64,000 bases of DNA from Enterobacter sp. C2. Lineage in GTDB: Bacteria > Pseudomonadota > Gammaproteobacteria > Enterobacterales > Enterobacteriaceae. A model generated the notes under the pieces. The model saw only the letters and a program-made list of their open reading frames with translations, did not search any database and was not told the DNA's origin. Made by a program: the position numbers and the translations under genes. The stretch is taken from the NCBI RefSeq assembly GCF_019880405.1, contig NZ_CP082269.1:3348001-3412000 (forward strand), read 5' to 3'. Shown here one piece after another: positions 43,859 through 56,705 of this stretch. Position 1 is the stretch's first letter. Each line of letters opens with the position of its first letter.

Positions 43859-45571
43859 TTACTCCCAGAAATCCCGGGCCGGATCCAGCACCGGACGGAT
43901 GATCCCCGCCCGGACGGTGAAATCGCCGAAACCTTCATCTGCTTCGCGCTCTTTCGACCAGCGTCCTACCAGCACGTCGATAGAGTCGAGGATCTCTGAC
44001 TCGGTGATATTTTCACGGTACATGCGCGGAATACGCGTGCCCATACGATTACCGCCAAGGTGCAGGTTATAGCGTCCCGGCGCTTTACCCACCAGACCCA
44101 TCTCCGCCAGCAGCGCACGGCCACAGCCGTTCGGACAGCCGGTAACGCGCATTACGATATGATCGTCACCAACGCCGTGCTTCTCCATAATCGCTTCGAC
44201 TTTATCAACAAAGCTCGGCAGGAAACGCTCTGCTTCCGCCATCGCCAGCGGACAGGTCGGGAAGGCGACGCAGGCCATGGAGTTCTCACGCTGCGGTTTC
44301 ACCGCATCCATCAGACCATGGGAACGGGCCAGCTTTTCAATCTTCGCCTTCTCACCTTCCGGCACGCCTGCGACGATCAGGTTCTGGTTCGCGGTCAGGC
44401 GGAAATCGCCCTTGTGGATCTTCGCGATCTCCAGCAGGCCAGTCTTCAGCGGACGATCCGGGTAATCAAGGATACGGCCGTTTTCGATAAACAGCGTCAG
44501 GTGCCACTTGTTATCGATACCTTTCACCCAGCCGATGCGATCCCCGCGCCCCGTGAACGCGTACGGACGAACCGGCTCGAATTTCATGCCAGCCCGGCGT
44601 TCAACTTCCGCTTTAAAGGTCTCAACGCCCACGCGCTCAAGGGTGTATTTGGTCTTGGCGTTTTTACGATCGGTACGGTTGCCCCAGTCGCGCTGGGTCG
44701 TCACTACCGCCTCTGCCACTGCCAGGGTGTGCTCAAGCGGCAGGAAGCCAAACTCGCTCGCGGTACGAGCGTAGGTTTTCTTGTTGCCGTGCTCGATTGA
44801 GAGGCCACCGCCTACCAGCAGGTTAAAGCCGATCAGCTTGCCGTTCTCGGCGATGGCGATAAAGTTCATGTCGTTGGCGTGCAGATCAACGTCGTTCTGC
44901 GGCGGGATCACTACCGTGGTTTTGAACTTACGCGGCAGATAGGTCTGCCCGAGGATCGGCTCTTCATCGGTAGTCGCCACCTTCTCCGCGTCGTGCCAGA
45001 TCTCAGCATAGGCGCGGGTGCGTGGCAGCAGGTGCTCAGAGAGCTTCTTCGCCCACTCATAGGCCTCCGCATGCAGCTCCGACTCAATAGGGTTAGAGGT
45101 GCAGAGCACGTTACGGTTCATGTCGTTGGCGGTCGCCAGCGCGTCCAGACCCACATCATGCAGCATCTGATGGGCAGGCTTAACGTTCTTCTTCAGAATA
45201 CCGTGATACTGGAAAGTCTGGCGGTTGGTCAGACGAATACTGCCGTAAATGGTCTTCTCTTCGGCAAACTTATCGATAGCCTGCCACTGCGCCGGGGTAA
45301 TGATCCCCCCCGGCAGACGGCAGCGCAGCATCATGGCATGGCGCGGCTCCAGCTTCTGCTCGGCGCGTTCGGCACGAATGTCACGATCGTCCTGCTGATA
45401 CATACCGTGGAAGCGGATCAGCAGAAAGTTGTCACCTTTAAAACCGCCGGTAAGCCCGTCGTTCAGATCTTCCGCAATCGTACCGCGCAGGTAGTTGCTC
45501 TCACGTTTCATACGCTCGGCGTCGGTCAGTTTACCTTCGACCACCAGCGGACCTGGATGTTTATCGCTCAT
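43859..45571 (-). CDS. cysI: Sulfite reductase hemoprotein subunit CysI
   Basis: CysI carries siroheme and a 4Fe-4S cluster and reduces sulfite to sulfide. The 570-residue product matches E. coli in length. It has the cluster cysteines in [20 protein letters not shown] and [20 protein letters not shown], the [20 protein letters not shown] substrate and heme region, and [16 protein letters not shown]-like segments. It overlaps the last base of the cysJ stop (TAATG junction), so the two subunits are translated together. Confidence 0.98.
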   Translation of the reverse strand: MSDKHPGPLVVEGKLTDAERMKRESNYLRGTIAEDLNDGLTGGFKGDNFLLIRFHGMYQQDDRDIRAERAEQKLEPRHAMMLRCRLPGGIITPAQWQAIDKFAEEKTIYGSIRLTNRQTFQYHGILKKNVKPAHQMLHDVGLDALATANDMNRNVLCTSNPIESELHAEAYEWAKKLSEHLLPRTRAYAEIWHDAEKVATTDEEPILGQTYLPRKFKTTVVIPPQNDVDLHANDMNFIAIAENGKLIGFNLLVGGGLSIEHGNKKTYARTASEFGFLPLEHTLAVAEAVVTTQRDWGNRTDRKNAKTKYTLERVGVETFKAEVERRAGMKFEPVRPYAFTGRGDRIGWVKGIDNKWHLTLFIENGRILDYPDRPLKTGLLEIAKIHKGDFRLTANQNLIVAGVPEGEKAKIEKLARSHGLMDAVKPQRENSMACVAFPTCPLAMAEAERFLPSFVDKVEAIMEKHGVGDDHIVMRVTGCPNGCGRALLAEMGLVGKAPGRYNLHLGGNRMGTRIPRMYRENITESEILDSIDVLVGRWSKEREADEGFGDFTVRAGIIRPVLDPARDFWE

Positions 45572-47382
45572 TAGTAGACATCTCGCTGATAACGGCGCTC
45601 TACGCGCAGCTCACTTAAATATTCGTCAGCCGTTTCGGTATCCATGCCACCGAACTCGGCAATCACTTCCAGTAAAGCCTGCTCAACGTCACGCGCCATG
45701 CGCGTCGCGTCGCCGCAGACATAAATGTGCGCGCCTTCATTGATCCAGCGCCACAGCTCTGCGCCCTGTTCGCGCAGTTTATCTTGTACGTATATTTTCT
45801 CTTTCTGGTCACGGGACCACGCCAGATCGATGCGGTTCAGCACGCCCTCTTTGACGTAGCGCTGCCACTCCACCTGGTACAGGAAGTCTTCGGTAAAGTG
45901 CGGATTACCAAAAATCAGCCAGTTTTTACCCGGCGCCTCGTCGGCCGCACGCTGCTGCATAAAGGCGCGGAACGGGGCGATACCGGTGCCTGGGCCGATC
46001 ATGATCACCGGCGTCTCTGGGTTTGCAGGCAGGCGGAAGTTGTCGTTGTGCTCAATGAACACGCGGATCTCACCGTCCTCTTCAACACGATCGGCGAGGA
46101 AGCCTGACGCGCCGCCGGTGCGTGTGCGGCCTTCAACGTCATAGCGCACCACGCCAACGGTAACGTGCACTTCGCTCTCGACTTCGGCCTGAGATGAGGC
46201 GATGGAGTAGAGGCGCGGGGTCAGCGGACGCAGCAGGCCAATCAGCGCCTCAGCATCCAGCTGGGCAGCCGAGAAGCGCACCATGTCGACGATCGGCGTC
46301 GTCGCGGCGTAGTGCTGAAGTCGAGCTTTGTCGCCCACCATCGGCAGCAGGGTTTCACTGCGGCTCAGCTTAGCGTAGTTCTCAACGATGCTGGCGGTGT
46401 TGACCGTCAGCTCAAAATGCCACTCCAGCGCTTCAGAGAGCGGCAGCGTTTTGCCATCCACGGTGACCGGCTCGTCGCCTTTTAGCCACAGTAGCTCGAC
46501 CAGCTCGCGCACCAGCGCCGGATCGTTCTGATACCACACGCCCAGCGCATCGCCCGGCTGGTAGCGCAGACCGGAGTCGCCCAGATCGATCTCGATATGG
46601 CGCACATCTTTCTCGGAATCACGGCCGGTGATCTTCTGGTTCACGGCGAGCGTGGCAACCAGCGGATCCTCTTTAGTATAGGGGCTGGAGAAGACCTCGT
46701 TGACCACGCCGGTGGCGGTCACTGCCGCCTGGGCCGGGCTTTCGGTGGGCACGCGGGCCTTCAGGATCTCAACGATGCGGGCCCGCCACTCGCTGGCAGC
46801 CGTCTGATACTCAACGTCGGCATCCACGCGAGCCAGCAGGCGCTCGGCACCCAGCTCCGCCAGCTTGCTGTCAAAATCTTTACCGCACTGGCAGAAGAAT
46901 TCGTAGGAGGTATCGCCCAGGCCGAACACGGCAAAGGCACTGCCGTTAAGCTTCGGCGCTTTTTTTGAGAACAGGAACTTGTGCAGGGCGACCGCTTCTT
47001 CCGGTGGCTCCCCTTCCCCCTGGGTCGAAGCAACCACGACCAGCAGTTTTTCATTGGCAATTTGTTTGAATTTATAGTCGCCAGCGTTGACCAGGTTGAC
47101 GTTGAGCTTCGCCGCCAGCAGATCGTCACGCAGTGCTTCTGCGACGCGACGGGCGTTACCGGTTTGCGACGCGCTGAGCAGCGTGATCGCCGGCGTCTCT
47201 GCCGCCGGAGCCGGCGCTGCCGCCATCGCTGCTGCGCCTGGCTGCTGATTAAGCACGCCCCAGAAATAGCCGGAAACCCAGGCGAGCTGGGTCGATGTTA
47301 AATCGGTGGTGGCTGCCTGAAGGCGCGCCAGCTGCTCCGGGTTCAGCGGAAGCAAAGCGGAAGGTGGGGCCTGTGTCGTCAT
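45571..47382 (-). CDS. cysJ: Sulfite reductase flavoprotein subunit CysJ
   Basis: CysJ passes electrons from NADPH through FAD and FMN to CysI. The 603-residue product has an N-terminal flavodoxin domain (about 60-205; [59 protein letters not shown]), then an FAD domain with [20 protein letters not shown], and the NADPH domain ([50 protein letters not shown] end). First gene of cysJIH. Confidence 0.98.
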   Translation of the reverse strand: MTTQAPPSALLPLNPEQLARLQAATTDLTSTQLAWVSGYFWGVLNQQPGAAAMAAAPAPAAETPAITLLSASQTGNARRVAEALRDDLLAAKLNVNLVNAGDYKFKQIANEKLLVVVASTQGEGEPPEEAVALHKFLFSKKAPKLNGSAFAVFGLGDTSYEFFCQCGKDFDSKLAELGAERLLARVDADVEYQTAASEWRARIVEILKARVPTESPAQAAVTATGVVNEVFSSPYTKEDPLVATLAVNQKITGRDSEKDVRHIEIDLGDSGLRYQPGDALGVWYQNDPALVRELVELLWLKGDEPVTVDGKTLPLSEALEWHFELTVNTASIVENYAKLSRSETLLPMVGDKARLQHYAATTPIVDMVRFSAAQLDAEALIGLLRPLTPRLYSIASSQAEVESEVHVTVGVVRYDVEGRTRTGGASGFLADRVEEDGEIRVFIEHNDNFRLPANPETPVIMIGPGTGIAPFRAFMQQRAADEAPGKNWLIFGNPHFTEDFLYQVEWQRYVKEGVLNRIDLAWSRDQKEKIYVQDKLREQGAELWRWINEGAHIYVCGDATRMARDVEQALLEVIAEFGGMDTETADEYLSELRVERRYQRDVY

Positions 47383-47687
47383 GCGTCGTTATGTTCCAGT
47401 AAGCAAAGCGAATAAAAAAGCGTAAAAACAGAACAGAGTGTAAGGTTAACGGCGTGAATAATAACAATTAAAGAAGGGATGGAAATAACAAATAACTAAA
47501 AACGCTAACCGCTTTTAGTCATAGTTATTAACAGTAAAATAGGTTAATTAATCTATTGATATATAAAGATAAAATGGCAATTTTATGACTATAGGGCAGG
47601 CTTTACCGCTTTTGCCTGTTTTAGTTAATGCCAAAAAAGGCCAATTCCGGTAGTATGCGGCGGTTTTTGCCTGTCTGAGAATTCATC
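47383..47687. promoter_or_regulatory. Divergent control region of cysJIH and queD
   Basis: About 305 bp between divergent genes, AT-rich with runs such as TTGATATATAAAGATAAAAT around 47555. In E. coli the cysJIH promoter lies here and is activated by CysB with N-acetylserine; the site cannot be placed with certainty by eye. TAGTATGCGGCGGTTTTTGC precedes queD, whose start has no strong ribosome binding site. Confidence 0.4.
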
Positions 47688-48050
47688 ATGTCTACCACGT
47701 TATTTAAAGATTTCATCTTCGAAGCTGCTCACCGTCTGCCCCACGTGCCCGAAGGCCACAAATGTGGTCGCCTGCATGGCCACTCGTTTATGGTGCGCCT
47801 GGAAATTACTGGTGACGTCGATCCCCATATGGGTTGGATCATGGACTTTTCCGAGCTAAAGGCGGCGTTTAAGCCGACCTACGACCGACTGGATCACTAC
47901 TATCTGAACGATATTCCTGGCCTGGAGAACCCAACCAGCGAAGTGCTGGCGAAGTGGATCTGGGAAGAGATGAAGCCGCTTGTGCCGCTGCTGAGCGCAG
48001 TGACAATCAAAGAGACCTGTACGGCGGGCTGTGTCTATCGCGGAGAGTGA
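47688..48050 (+). CDS. queD: 6-carboxy-5,6,7,8-tetrahydropterin synthase QueD
   Basis: QueD converts dihydroneopterin triphosphate to carboxytetrahydropterin, the first committed step of queuosine synthesis. The 120-residue product has the zinc ligands His15, His30 and His32, the catalytic Cys26 ([11 protein letters not shown]), the [15 protein letters not shown] motif and a C-terminal [15 protein letters not shown] with the catalytic Glu. It is read convergently towards queE, which acts next in the same pathway. Confidence 0.97.
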   Translation: MSTTLFKDFIFEAAHRLPHVPEGHKCGRLHGHSFMVRLEITGDVDPHMGWIMDFSELKAAFKPTYDRLDHYYLNDIPGLENPTSEVLAKWIWEEMKPLVPLLSAVTIKETCTAGCVYRGE

Positions 48051-48070
48051 GAAGTCGCGGTGCGGTTAAC

Positions 48071-48102
48071 GTAGGCCCGGTAAGCGAAGCGCCACCGGGC
48101 AT
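48071..48102. repeat. REP-type palindrome between queD and queE
   Basis: GTAGGCCCGGTAAGCGAAGC followed by GCCACCGGGCAT forms a REP hairpin between the convergent genes. Confidence 0.8.
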
Positions 48103-48111
48103 AGCGATCTA

Positions 48112-48783
48112 TCAAGCAATATTCAGGTATTTATGCGTCTGCATCGACAGACGCCAGTTGCGAGCGATGCAGGTTTCAATACACAGACGCGTCGCATCCT
48201 CTTTCTGGCTGATCGGCTGAAGCGCAATCACCCGCGGCTTATCGTCGTGCAGCGTCGCCAGCAGTTCATCCAGCGCCTCAACGTCACGCATCCGGCCAAC
48301 CGGGTGCTTGATCTCATCCGCACGATCCAGCGCCTGCTGGAGAATGTCATACCCGCCGCGCATATTCACCTTCGGTGAAACCGTCACCCAGGTATTGGTC
48401 GAGGTGCGCACCTCGTGGGTGCCGCTGGTTTCGATTTGGCAGCTAAAGCCGTTTTTCTCCAGCAGCATCGTCAGCGGGATCAGATCGTGAATACAGGGTT
48501 CGCCGCCAGTGATCACCACGTGGCGGGCGGTATAGCCCTGACGCTCAATGATGGCCAACAGATCTTCACTGCTTGCCGGGCCCCACTTATCGCTCTCTTT
48601 GGTTTTTGCCAGCACGCTGTAAAGGGACACCTCTCGATCGGCGAGCTTATCCCAGGTGTGCTTGGTATCGCACCAGGCACAGCCTACCGGGCACCCCTGC
48701 AGACGGATAAAAATAGCGGGAACGCCGGTAAAGTAACCCTCGCCTTGCAAGGTCTGGAACATCTCATTAATCGGGTACTGCAT
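48112..48783 (-). CDS. queE: 7-carboxy-7-deazaguanine synthase QueE
   Basis: QueE is a radical SAM enzyme that contracts the ring of carboxytetrahydropterin in queuosine synthesis. The 223-residue product starts MQYPINEMFQTLQGEGYFTG. It has the cluster motif GCPVGCAWCDTKHTW (C-x3-C-x2-C), VVITGGEPCIHDL and VTVSPKVNMRGG. The ATG at 48783 is chosen over 48789 because an AGAG lies at the right distance and E. coli QueE begins here. Its E. coli homolog can also block division when overproduced. Confidence 0.96.
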   Translation of the reverse strand: MQYPINEMFQTLQGEGYFTGVPAIFIRLQGCPVGCAWCDTKHTWDKLADREVSLYSVLAKTKESDKWGPASSEDLLAIIERQGYTARHVVITGGEPCIHDLIPLTMLLEKNGFSCQIETSGTHEVRTSTNTWVTVSPKVNMRGGYDILQQALDRADEIKHPVGRMRDVEALDELLATLHDDKPRVIALQPISQKEDATRLCIETCIARNWRLSMQTHKYLNIA

Positions 48784-48866
48784 ACTCATCTCTGTTTGGC
48801 TGTAAAAGGTAAGTATCGCAGATCCCTGCCCTCAGGTCATGTGCAGCAGCTGCGCTATTGCAGCAA

Positions 48867-48897
48867 TAAAAAAACCCGCCGAAGCGGGTTTTTTTAT
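48867..48897 (-). terminator. Terminator of eno
   Basis: AAACCCGC / GCGGGTTT with a short CGAA loop, flanked by A and T runs on both sides, 22 bp after the eno stop codon. It can end transcription in both directions. Confidence 0.92.
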
Positions 48898-48918
48898 TAA
48901 GAGTGAAAAGTCAGGCGA

Positions 48919-50238
<1,320 letters not shown>

Positions 50239-50259
50239 TTAATTAAAACTCCAGACAAA

Positions 50260-50284
50260 CAACGCGTACCTTAGGTACGCGTTG
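50260..50284 (-). terminator. Hairpin after pyrG, possible weak terminator
   Basis: A perfect 11 bp stem (CAACGCGTACC / GGTACGCGTTG, 3-base loop) lies 12 bp after the pyrG stop codon. The leftward strand continues TTTGTCTGGAGTTTT, a poor T tract, so part of the polymerases may read through into eno. It could also be a processing site. Confidence 0.6.
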
Positions 50285-50296
50285 TCGCTCTAACTC

Positions 50297-51949
<1,653 letters not shown>

Positions 51950-52160
51950 TTAGGTTTAAAAGACGATGGAATAACCAGGACGGGAAAGTAGTATACCGGA
52001 ACCAGGCTGTCGCCACAAACTTTCATTATCCCTCCTCTTCTCATCTTCAGCTCACTACGGGGAGAGAGAAAATAGCTCGTTTGCGGCAAATGTTTTTGAC
52101 GCAAATCAAGCGCTTGTTATTTAAAAAATCACACTATTCGCGCTTGATTCACAAAATTCG

Positions 52161-52952
52161 TTAGAGATCAGATTCCTGGCGCTTTACCTCCTGCCAGACT
52201 TCTTCCATGGTGTCGAGATCGACGCCGGTCATTGTCAGACCGCGGGCGGCGACAATTCGCTCAACTTCACGGAAGCGGCGCTCAAATTTGAGGTTCGCTT
52301 TTTGTAGCGCGGTTTCGGCTTTTACCCCTAAATGACGAGAAAGATTGACGGTGGCGAACAGCAGATCGCCCATTTCCTCTTCCAGTTTGGCCTGATCCAC
52401 GACCGCCTGTTTTGCCTCGTGCATTACCTCGTCGATCTCCTCATGCACCTTACCCAGCACCGGGCCGAGAGAGTCCCAGTCAAAGCCCACCGCCGAGCAG
52501 CGCTTCTGGATCTTATGGGCACGCATCAACGCAGGAAAAGCGTGGGGAATATCGTCCAGCGCCGAATGCTGCGCTTTTTCAGCCCGCTCGCTGGTTTTGA
52601 TCTCCTCCCAGCGCGCCAGCACTTCGCTGCTGCTGTTGGCGGTCGCGTCGGCAAAGATATGCGGATGGCGGCGTTCAAGCTTGTCGCTGATGGCCGCGCA
52701 GATGTCATTGAAGTCAAAATGCCCCTGCTCCTGTGCCATCTGAGCATAAAATACCACCTGGAACAGCAGATCCCCCAGCTCGCCGCGCAGATCGTCAAGA
52801 TCGTTACGGGCGATGGCGTCGAGCACCTCGTAGGTCTCTTCCAGCGTATAGGGGGCGATGGTGGCGAAGGTCTGCTCTTTATCCCACGGACAGCCGGTTT
52901 CCGGGTCGCGCAGGCGCTGCATGATGCTCAGCAAGCGGTTGATTTGATTCAT
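52161..52952 (-). CDS. mazG: Nucleoside triphosphate pyrophosphohydrolase MazG
   Basis: MazG hydrolyses nucleoside triphosphates to monophosphates and pyrophosphate and in E. coli lowers (p)ppGpp under starvation. The 263-residue product has two tandem MazG domains. The first has DPETGCPWDKEQTFATIAPY, EETYEVLDAI and DLRGELGDLLFQVVFYAQMA; the second has GKVHEEIDEVMHE and LEEEMGDLLFATVNLSRHL, with the EExxE/D metal sites intact in both. It lies downstream of relA; the mazEF pair that separates the two in E. coli is absent here. Confidence 0.96.
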   Translation of the reverse strand: MNQINRLLSIMQRLRDPETGCPWDKEQTFATIAPYTLEETYEVLDAIARNDLDDLRGELGDLLFQVVFYAQMAQEQGHFDFNDICAAISDKLERRHPHIFADATANSSSEVLARWEEIKTSERAEKAQHSALDDIPHAFPALMRAHKIQKRCSAVGFDWDSLGPVLGKVHEEIDEVMHEAKQAVVDQAKLEEEMGDLLFATVNLSRHLGVKAETALQKANLKFERRFREVERIVAARGLTMTGVDLDTMEEVWQEVKRQESDL

Positions 52953-52970
52953 ATGATTTCCTGAATAAAA

Positions 52971-53040
52971 CGCCGGGTAGCGCTAACGCTTACCCGGCCT
53001 ACGGTAGAGCGTAGCCCCGGCAGGCAACGCGCCGCCGGGG
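52971..53040. repeat. REP pair (BIME) between relA and mazG
   Basis: CGCCGGGTAGCGCTAACGCT followed by TACCCGGCCTACGG, then a second inverted unit GTAGCCCCGGCAGGCAACGC followed by GCCGCCGGGG. It occupies the interval where E. coli has the mazEF toxin-antitoxin genes. Confidence 0.85.
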
Positions 53041-53059
53041 AAAATAGCAGCGTATGCAG

Positions 53060-55297
53060 TTAACCGCCGTGCAGACGACGGGCGTCAATCACGTCCGGCA
53101 CCTGGTTGAGCTTGCCGAGCACGCGTCCCAGTACCTGCAGGTTGTAGATCTCGATATTCATATCAATAGTGGCCAGCTGCTGCCGGGTATCGCTCCGGCT
53201 GGCAACGCCAAGCACGTTCACCTTCTCGTTAGCGAGAATAGTGGTGATGTCGCGCAGCAGGCCGCTGCGATCGTTGGCGGTGACGCGCACCACCAGCGAG
53301 TAGCCCGCCGAGTAGCTCTCACCCCATACCGCATCGACGATGCGCTCCGGCGCATGGGATTGCAGATCCGTCAGCTGGTCGCAGTCGGCGCGGTGAATGG
53401 AGATCCCGCGCCCCTGGGTGATAAAGCCGACTATCTCATCGCCCGGAATGGGCTGGCAGCAGCGGGCGATGTGGTGCATCAGGTTACCGACGCCCTCAAC
53501 CACCACCCGGCCATCGTCTTTGCCGTTACGCCCCTGCGGCGCATAGGATTTCTGCTGCAGCTGCTTCAGCGCGGCGGCATCCTGCTCTTCGGCGCTGGGC
53601 TTGTTAAAGTGCGACTGCAGGAAGTTCACCATCTGGTTAAGGCGAATATCGCCCCCGCCGATGGCCGCCAGCAGCTCCTCCATTTCATTGAAGTTGTAGC
53701 GCGGCAGCAGAAGCTTCTCTGCCTCTTTCAGGCTGATGCCCAGCTGCGCGAGCTCATCGTCAAGGATCTGGCGTCCGGCAAGAATGTTCTTGTCACGATC
53801 CTGCTTGCGGAACCAGGCGTGGATCTTCGAGCGTCCGCGGCTGGTGGTGACGTAACCAAGGTTTGGGTTCAGCCAGTCGCGGCTCGGGTTCGGCTGCTTC
53901 TGGGTGATGATCTCAATCTGATCGCCCATCTGCAGCTGATAGGTAAAGGGCACGATACGCCCGCTGATCTTGGCCCCAATGCAGCGGTGACCGACATCGC
54001 TGTGGATATGGTAGGCGAAATCAAGCGGCGTCGAACCGGCGGGCAGATCCACGACGTCGCCTTTCGGGGTAAAGACGTAGACGCGATCGTCAAAGACCTG
54101 GCTGCGCACCTCGTCAAGCATTTCGCCGGAGTCTGCCATCTCCTCCTGCCAGGCGATCAGCTTCCGCAGCCAGGCGATGCGATCCTCATGGCTGTTATGC
54201 GCGCTTGTCGCCGTTGTGCCCTCTTTGTATTTCCAGTGCGCGGCAACGCCCAGCTCCGCATCCTCATGCATCTGTTTGGTGCGGATCTGGATCTCAACGG
54301 TTTTGCCGCTCGGCCCCAGCACCACGGTGTGGATCGACTGATAGCCGTTCGGCTTCGGGTTGGCTACGTAGTCGTCGAACTCGTCCGGCAGGTGACGATG
54401 GTGGGTATGGACAATCCCCAACGCGGCGTAGCAGTCCTGCAGGCGTTCGGCGACGATACGCACCGCCCGCACGTCAAACAGTTCGTCAAAGGCGAGATGC
54501 TTTTTCTGCATTTTGCGCCAGATGCTGTAGATGTGCTTAGGCCGACCATAGACTTCGGCCTTCACCCCCTCGCGCTTCATTTCAGCGCGCAGGTGGCCGA
54601 CGAATTCATCAATATAGCGTTCACGATCGATGCGCCGCTCGTGCAGCAGCTTGGCGATACGCTTGTACTCGTCCGGATGCAGATAGCGGAAGCAGTAGTC
54701 TTCCAGCTCCCACTTTAGCTGGCCGATGCCCAACCGGTTTGCCAGCGGGGCGTAGATGTTGGTGCACTCTTTGGCCGCCAGCACGCGTTCGTCTTCCGGA
54801 GCATCCTTCACCTCTCGCAGGTGTGCGACGCGCTCGGCGAGCTTGATGACCACACAGCGGAAATCATCCACCATGGCCAGCAGCATGCGGCGAACGTTAT
54901 CGACCTGTTCAGAGGAGACGGCGTCGGTATGCGTGGCCTTGAGCTGGCGGATCGCCGCCATATCACGCACGCCGTAGATCAGCGCCACGACGGACTTGCT
55001 GACGCTTTCGCGCAGCACCGCTTCGCTCACCACTTCGGCATCCGCCAGCGGGAAGAGCAGCGCGGCCTGCAGCGTGTCGAGATCCATACTGAGCATGGAG
55101 AGGATTTCCACCATCTCGACGCCGCGCCACAGCAGCAGCTCGGCGTCAGGGTGGTCCTGAGTATGTTGCAGGCAGTACGCCCAGGTTTCGGCTAAGCGCT
55201 CACACGACGGCTGACTGGAGATGCCCAGACTTGCGATCCATTTTTTCGAATCGAATTCACCCGCTCGATTAAGATGTGCACTTCTTACCGCAACCAT
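53060..55297 (-). CDS. relA: GTP pyrophosphokinase RelA
   Basis: RelA makes (p)ppGpp on ribosomes that carry uncharged tRNA. The 745-residue product has a degenerate, inactive hydrolase domain (the HD pair is replaced: LLFPLADAEVVSE), a synthetase domain (GRPKHIYSIWRKMQKKHLAF, FDVRAVRIV, PNGYQSIHTVVLGP), a TGS domain (DRVYVFTPKGDVVDLPAGST), a zinc-finger/helical region and a C-terminal ACT domain (LVVRVTANDRSGLLRDITTI). It is one residue longer than in E. coli and intact. Confidence 0.98.
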   Translation of the reverse strand: MVAVRSAHLNRAGEFDSKKWIASLGISSQPSCERLAETWAYCLQHTQDHPDAELLLWRGVEMVEILSMLSMDLDTLQAALLFPLADAEVVSEAVLRESVSKSVVALIYGVRDMAAIRQLKATHTDAVSSEQVDNVRRMLLAMVDDFRCVVIKLAERVAHLREVKDAPEDERVLAAKECTNIYAPLANRLGIGQLKWELEDYCFRYLHPDEYKRIAKLLHERRIDRERYIDEFVGHLRAEMKREGVKAEVYGRPKHIYSIWRKMQKKHLAFDELFDVRAVRIVAERLQDCYAALGIVHTHHRHLPDEFDDYVANPKPNGYQSIHTVVLGPSGKTVEIQIRTKQMHEDAELGVAAHWKYKEGTTATSAHNSHEDRIAWLRKLIAWQEEMADSGEMLDEVRSQVFDDRVYVFTPKGDVVDLPAGSTPLDFAYHIHSDVGHRCIGAKISGRIVPFTYQLQMGDQIEIITQKQPNPSRDWLNPNLGYVTTSRGRSKIHAWFRKQDRDKNILAGRQILDDELAQLGISLKEAEKLLLPRYNFNEMEELLAAIGGGDIRLNQMVNFLQSHFNKPSAEEQDAAALKQLQQKSYAPQGRNGKDDGRVVVEGVGNLMHHIARCCQPIPGDEIVGFITQGRGISIHRADCDQLTDLQSHAPERIVDAVWGESYSAGYSLVVRVTANDRSGLLRDITTILANEKVNVLGVASRSDTRQQLATIDMNIEIYNLQVLGRVLGKLNQVPDVIDARRLHGG

Positions 55298-55349
55298 TGT
55301 CCTCTCCTTTCCGGGACGAAGCCTGCCGAATTCGGCAAGCCAGAGTTAA

Positions 55350-56648
55350 TCACTTGTGCTCAAACAACACCATCGATTCCAGATGCCCGGTGTGCGGGAA
55401 CATATCCAGCATCGCAAGGTGCGACATAGTGTAGCCCGCATTTAATAATGCTTCGCTGTCTCGGGCAAGCGTCGCGGGGTTGCATGACACGTAGACCACC
55501 TTTTTTGGGGATAGTTTTAGCACATGCTGCATCACGCCTGCTGCGCCCGCGCGCGCCGGGTCGAGCAGCACTTTTGTGAAACCGTGCTGCGCCCAGGGCT
55601 GTTTTGTGACGTCATCTTCCAGGTTCTCATGGAAGAAGGTCACGTTCTGCAACCCATTCTGCTGCGCGTTCTCCTGCGCTTTCGCCACCAGCGCAGCCAC
55701 CCCCTCTACGCCCACCACGCTGGCGGCGCGTTTAGCCAGCGGCAGGGTAAAGTTGCCCATGCCGCAGAAGAGATCCAGCACCCGATCGTCCGGCTGAATA
55801 TCCAGCCACGCCAGCGCCCGATCTACCATCTGCTGGTTCACTTTATCATTAACCTGAATGAAATCACGCGGGCTAAAGGTCAGGCGTAGCCCGTCAGAGG
55901 TGTACCAGGGCAACTCACCGGATACCTGCTCCAGTATGGCGCTTTCCGGAGCAAGAAACAGCGCAACGCCGTGAGAATGCGAAAAGCGTTCCAGTTTTTC
56001 GCGATCGGCGGCCGGAAGGGGTGTCGTATGACGTAAGACCATTAGCGGGCCGTTATCGGCCAGCACCAGCTCAACGTGGCCGAGATGGCGTACCGCCTCC
56101 AGGCTCTGTAAGCATTCACGTAATGAAGGGATCGCTGCTTCAAGACGGGGCGCCAGCACTGGGCAACGCACCACGTTTACGATCTCGCTGGCGCTGGCTT
56201 TGCGAAAACCCATCTCCAGCGTTTGCGTTTTCGGCTGATAGTTCAGGCTCAGCCGCGCCCGCCGCCGGTAGCCCCACGGCTCAGCGGCGATGATATCGTC
56301 TACCTCGTGCTTCATCAGACGCGCCAGCGCATGGCTTTTGCTGCGCTGCTGCAGTGCCACGCTGGCATGCTGCTGCTGGCAGCCGCCGCAGACGCCAAAA
56401 TGCGGGCACGGCGGCGTTTCGCGATCCGGGCTGTCGTTCAGCCGACGCTTCACCGCCCCGCGCGCGAACTGACGTTTATCTTCAGTCAGGGTAACTTCGC
56501 CGCGCTCGCCGGGCAGCAGTCCGGGGATAAACAGCGCTTTGCCGTTGTGACGTGCAACGCCCTGGCCAAAGGGATCCAGGTCGTTTACTGTTACGGTTAT
56601 GATCTCACGCGTCGTCACGCGCCGTTTTGCAGAGTAGAATTGCGCCAT
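55350..56648 (-). CDS. rlmD: 23S rRNA (uracil-1939-C5)-methyltransferase RlmD
   Basis: RlmD (formerly RumA) methylates U1939 of 23S rRNA. The product from the ATG at 56648 ([10 protein letters not shown]) is 432 residues. It has an N-terminal TRAM domain, the 4Fe-4S site with [15 protein letters not shown], the SAM-binding [16 protein letters not shown], and the catalytic [13 protein letters not shown] with its nucleophilic Cys. The open frame extends to 56666 but E. coli begins at MAQF. It is divergent from barA, with 57 bp between the starts. Confidence 0.96.
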   Translation of the reverse strand: MAQFYSAKRRVTTREIITVTVNDLDPFGQGVARHNGKALFIPGLLPGERGEVTLTEDKRQFARGAVKRRLNDSPDRETPPCPHFGVCGGCQQQHASVALQQRSKSHALARLMKHEVDDIIAAEPWGYRRRARLSLNYQPKTQTLEMGFRKASASEIVNVVRCPVLAPRLEAAIPSLRECLQSLEAVRHLGHVELVLADNGPLMVLRHTTPLPAADREKLERFSHSHGVALFLAPESAILEQVSGELPWYTSDGLRLTFSPRDFIQVNDKVNQQMVDRALAWLDIQPDDRVLDLFCGMGNFTLPLAKRAASVVGVEGVAALVAKAQENAQQNGLQNVTFFHENLEDDVTKQPWAQHGFTKVLLDPARAGAAGVMQHVLKLSPKKVVYVSCNPATLARDSEALLNAGYTMSHLAMLDMFPHTGHLESMVLFEHK

Positions 56649-56705
56649 TGCCGGGATTTTTCTCAATCAAACATAATGACTCTAATTGTCCCATAACGGA
56701 ACTCC

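Noticed and set aside
53054-54718. 554-codon open frame on the + strand
   Set aside because: Antisense to the intact relA gene; composition and lack of motifs mark it as a shadow frame.
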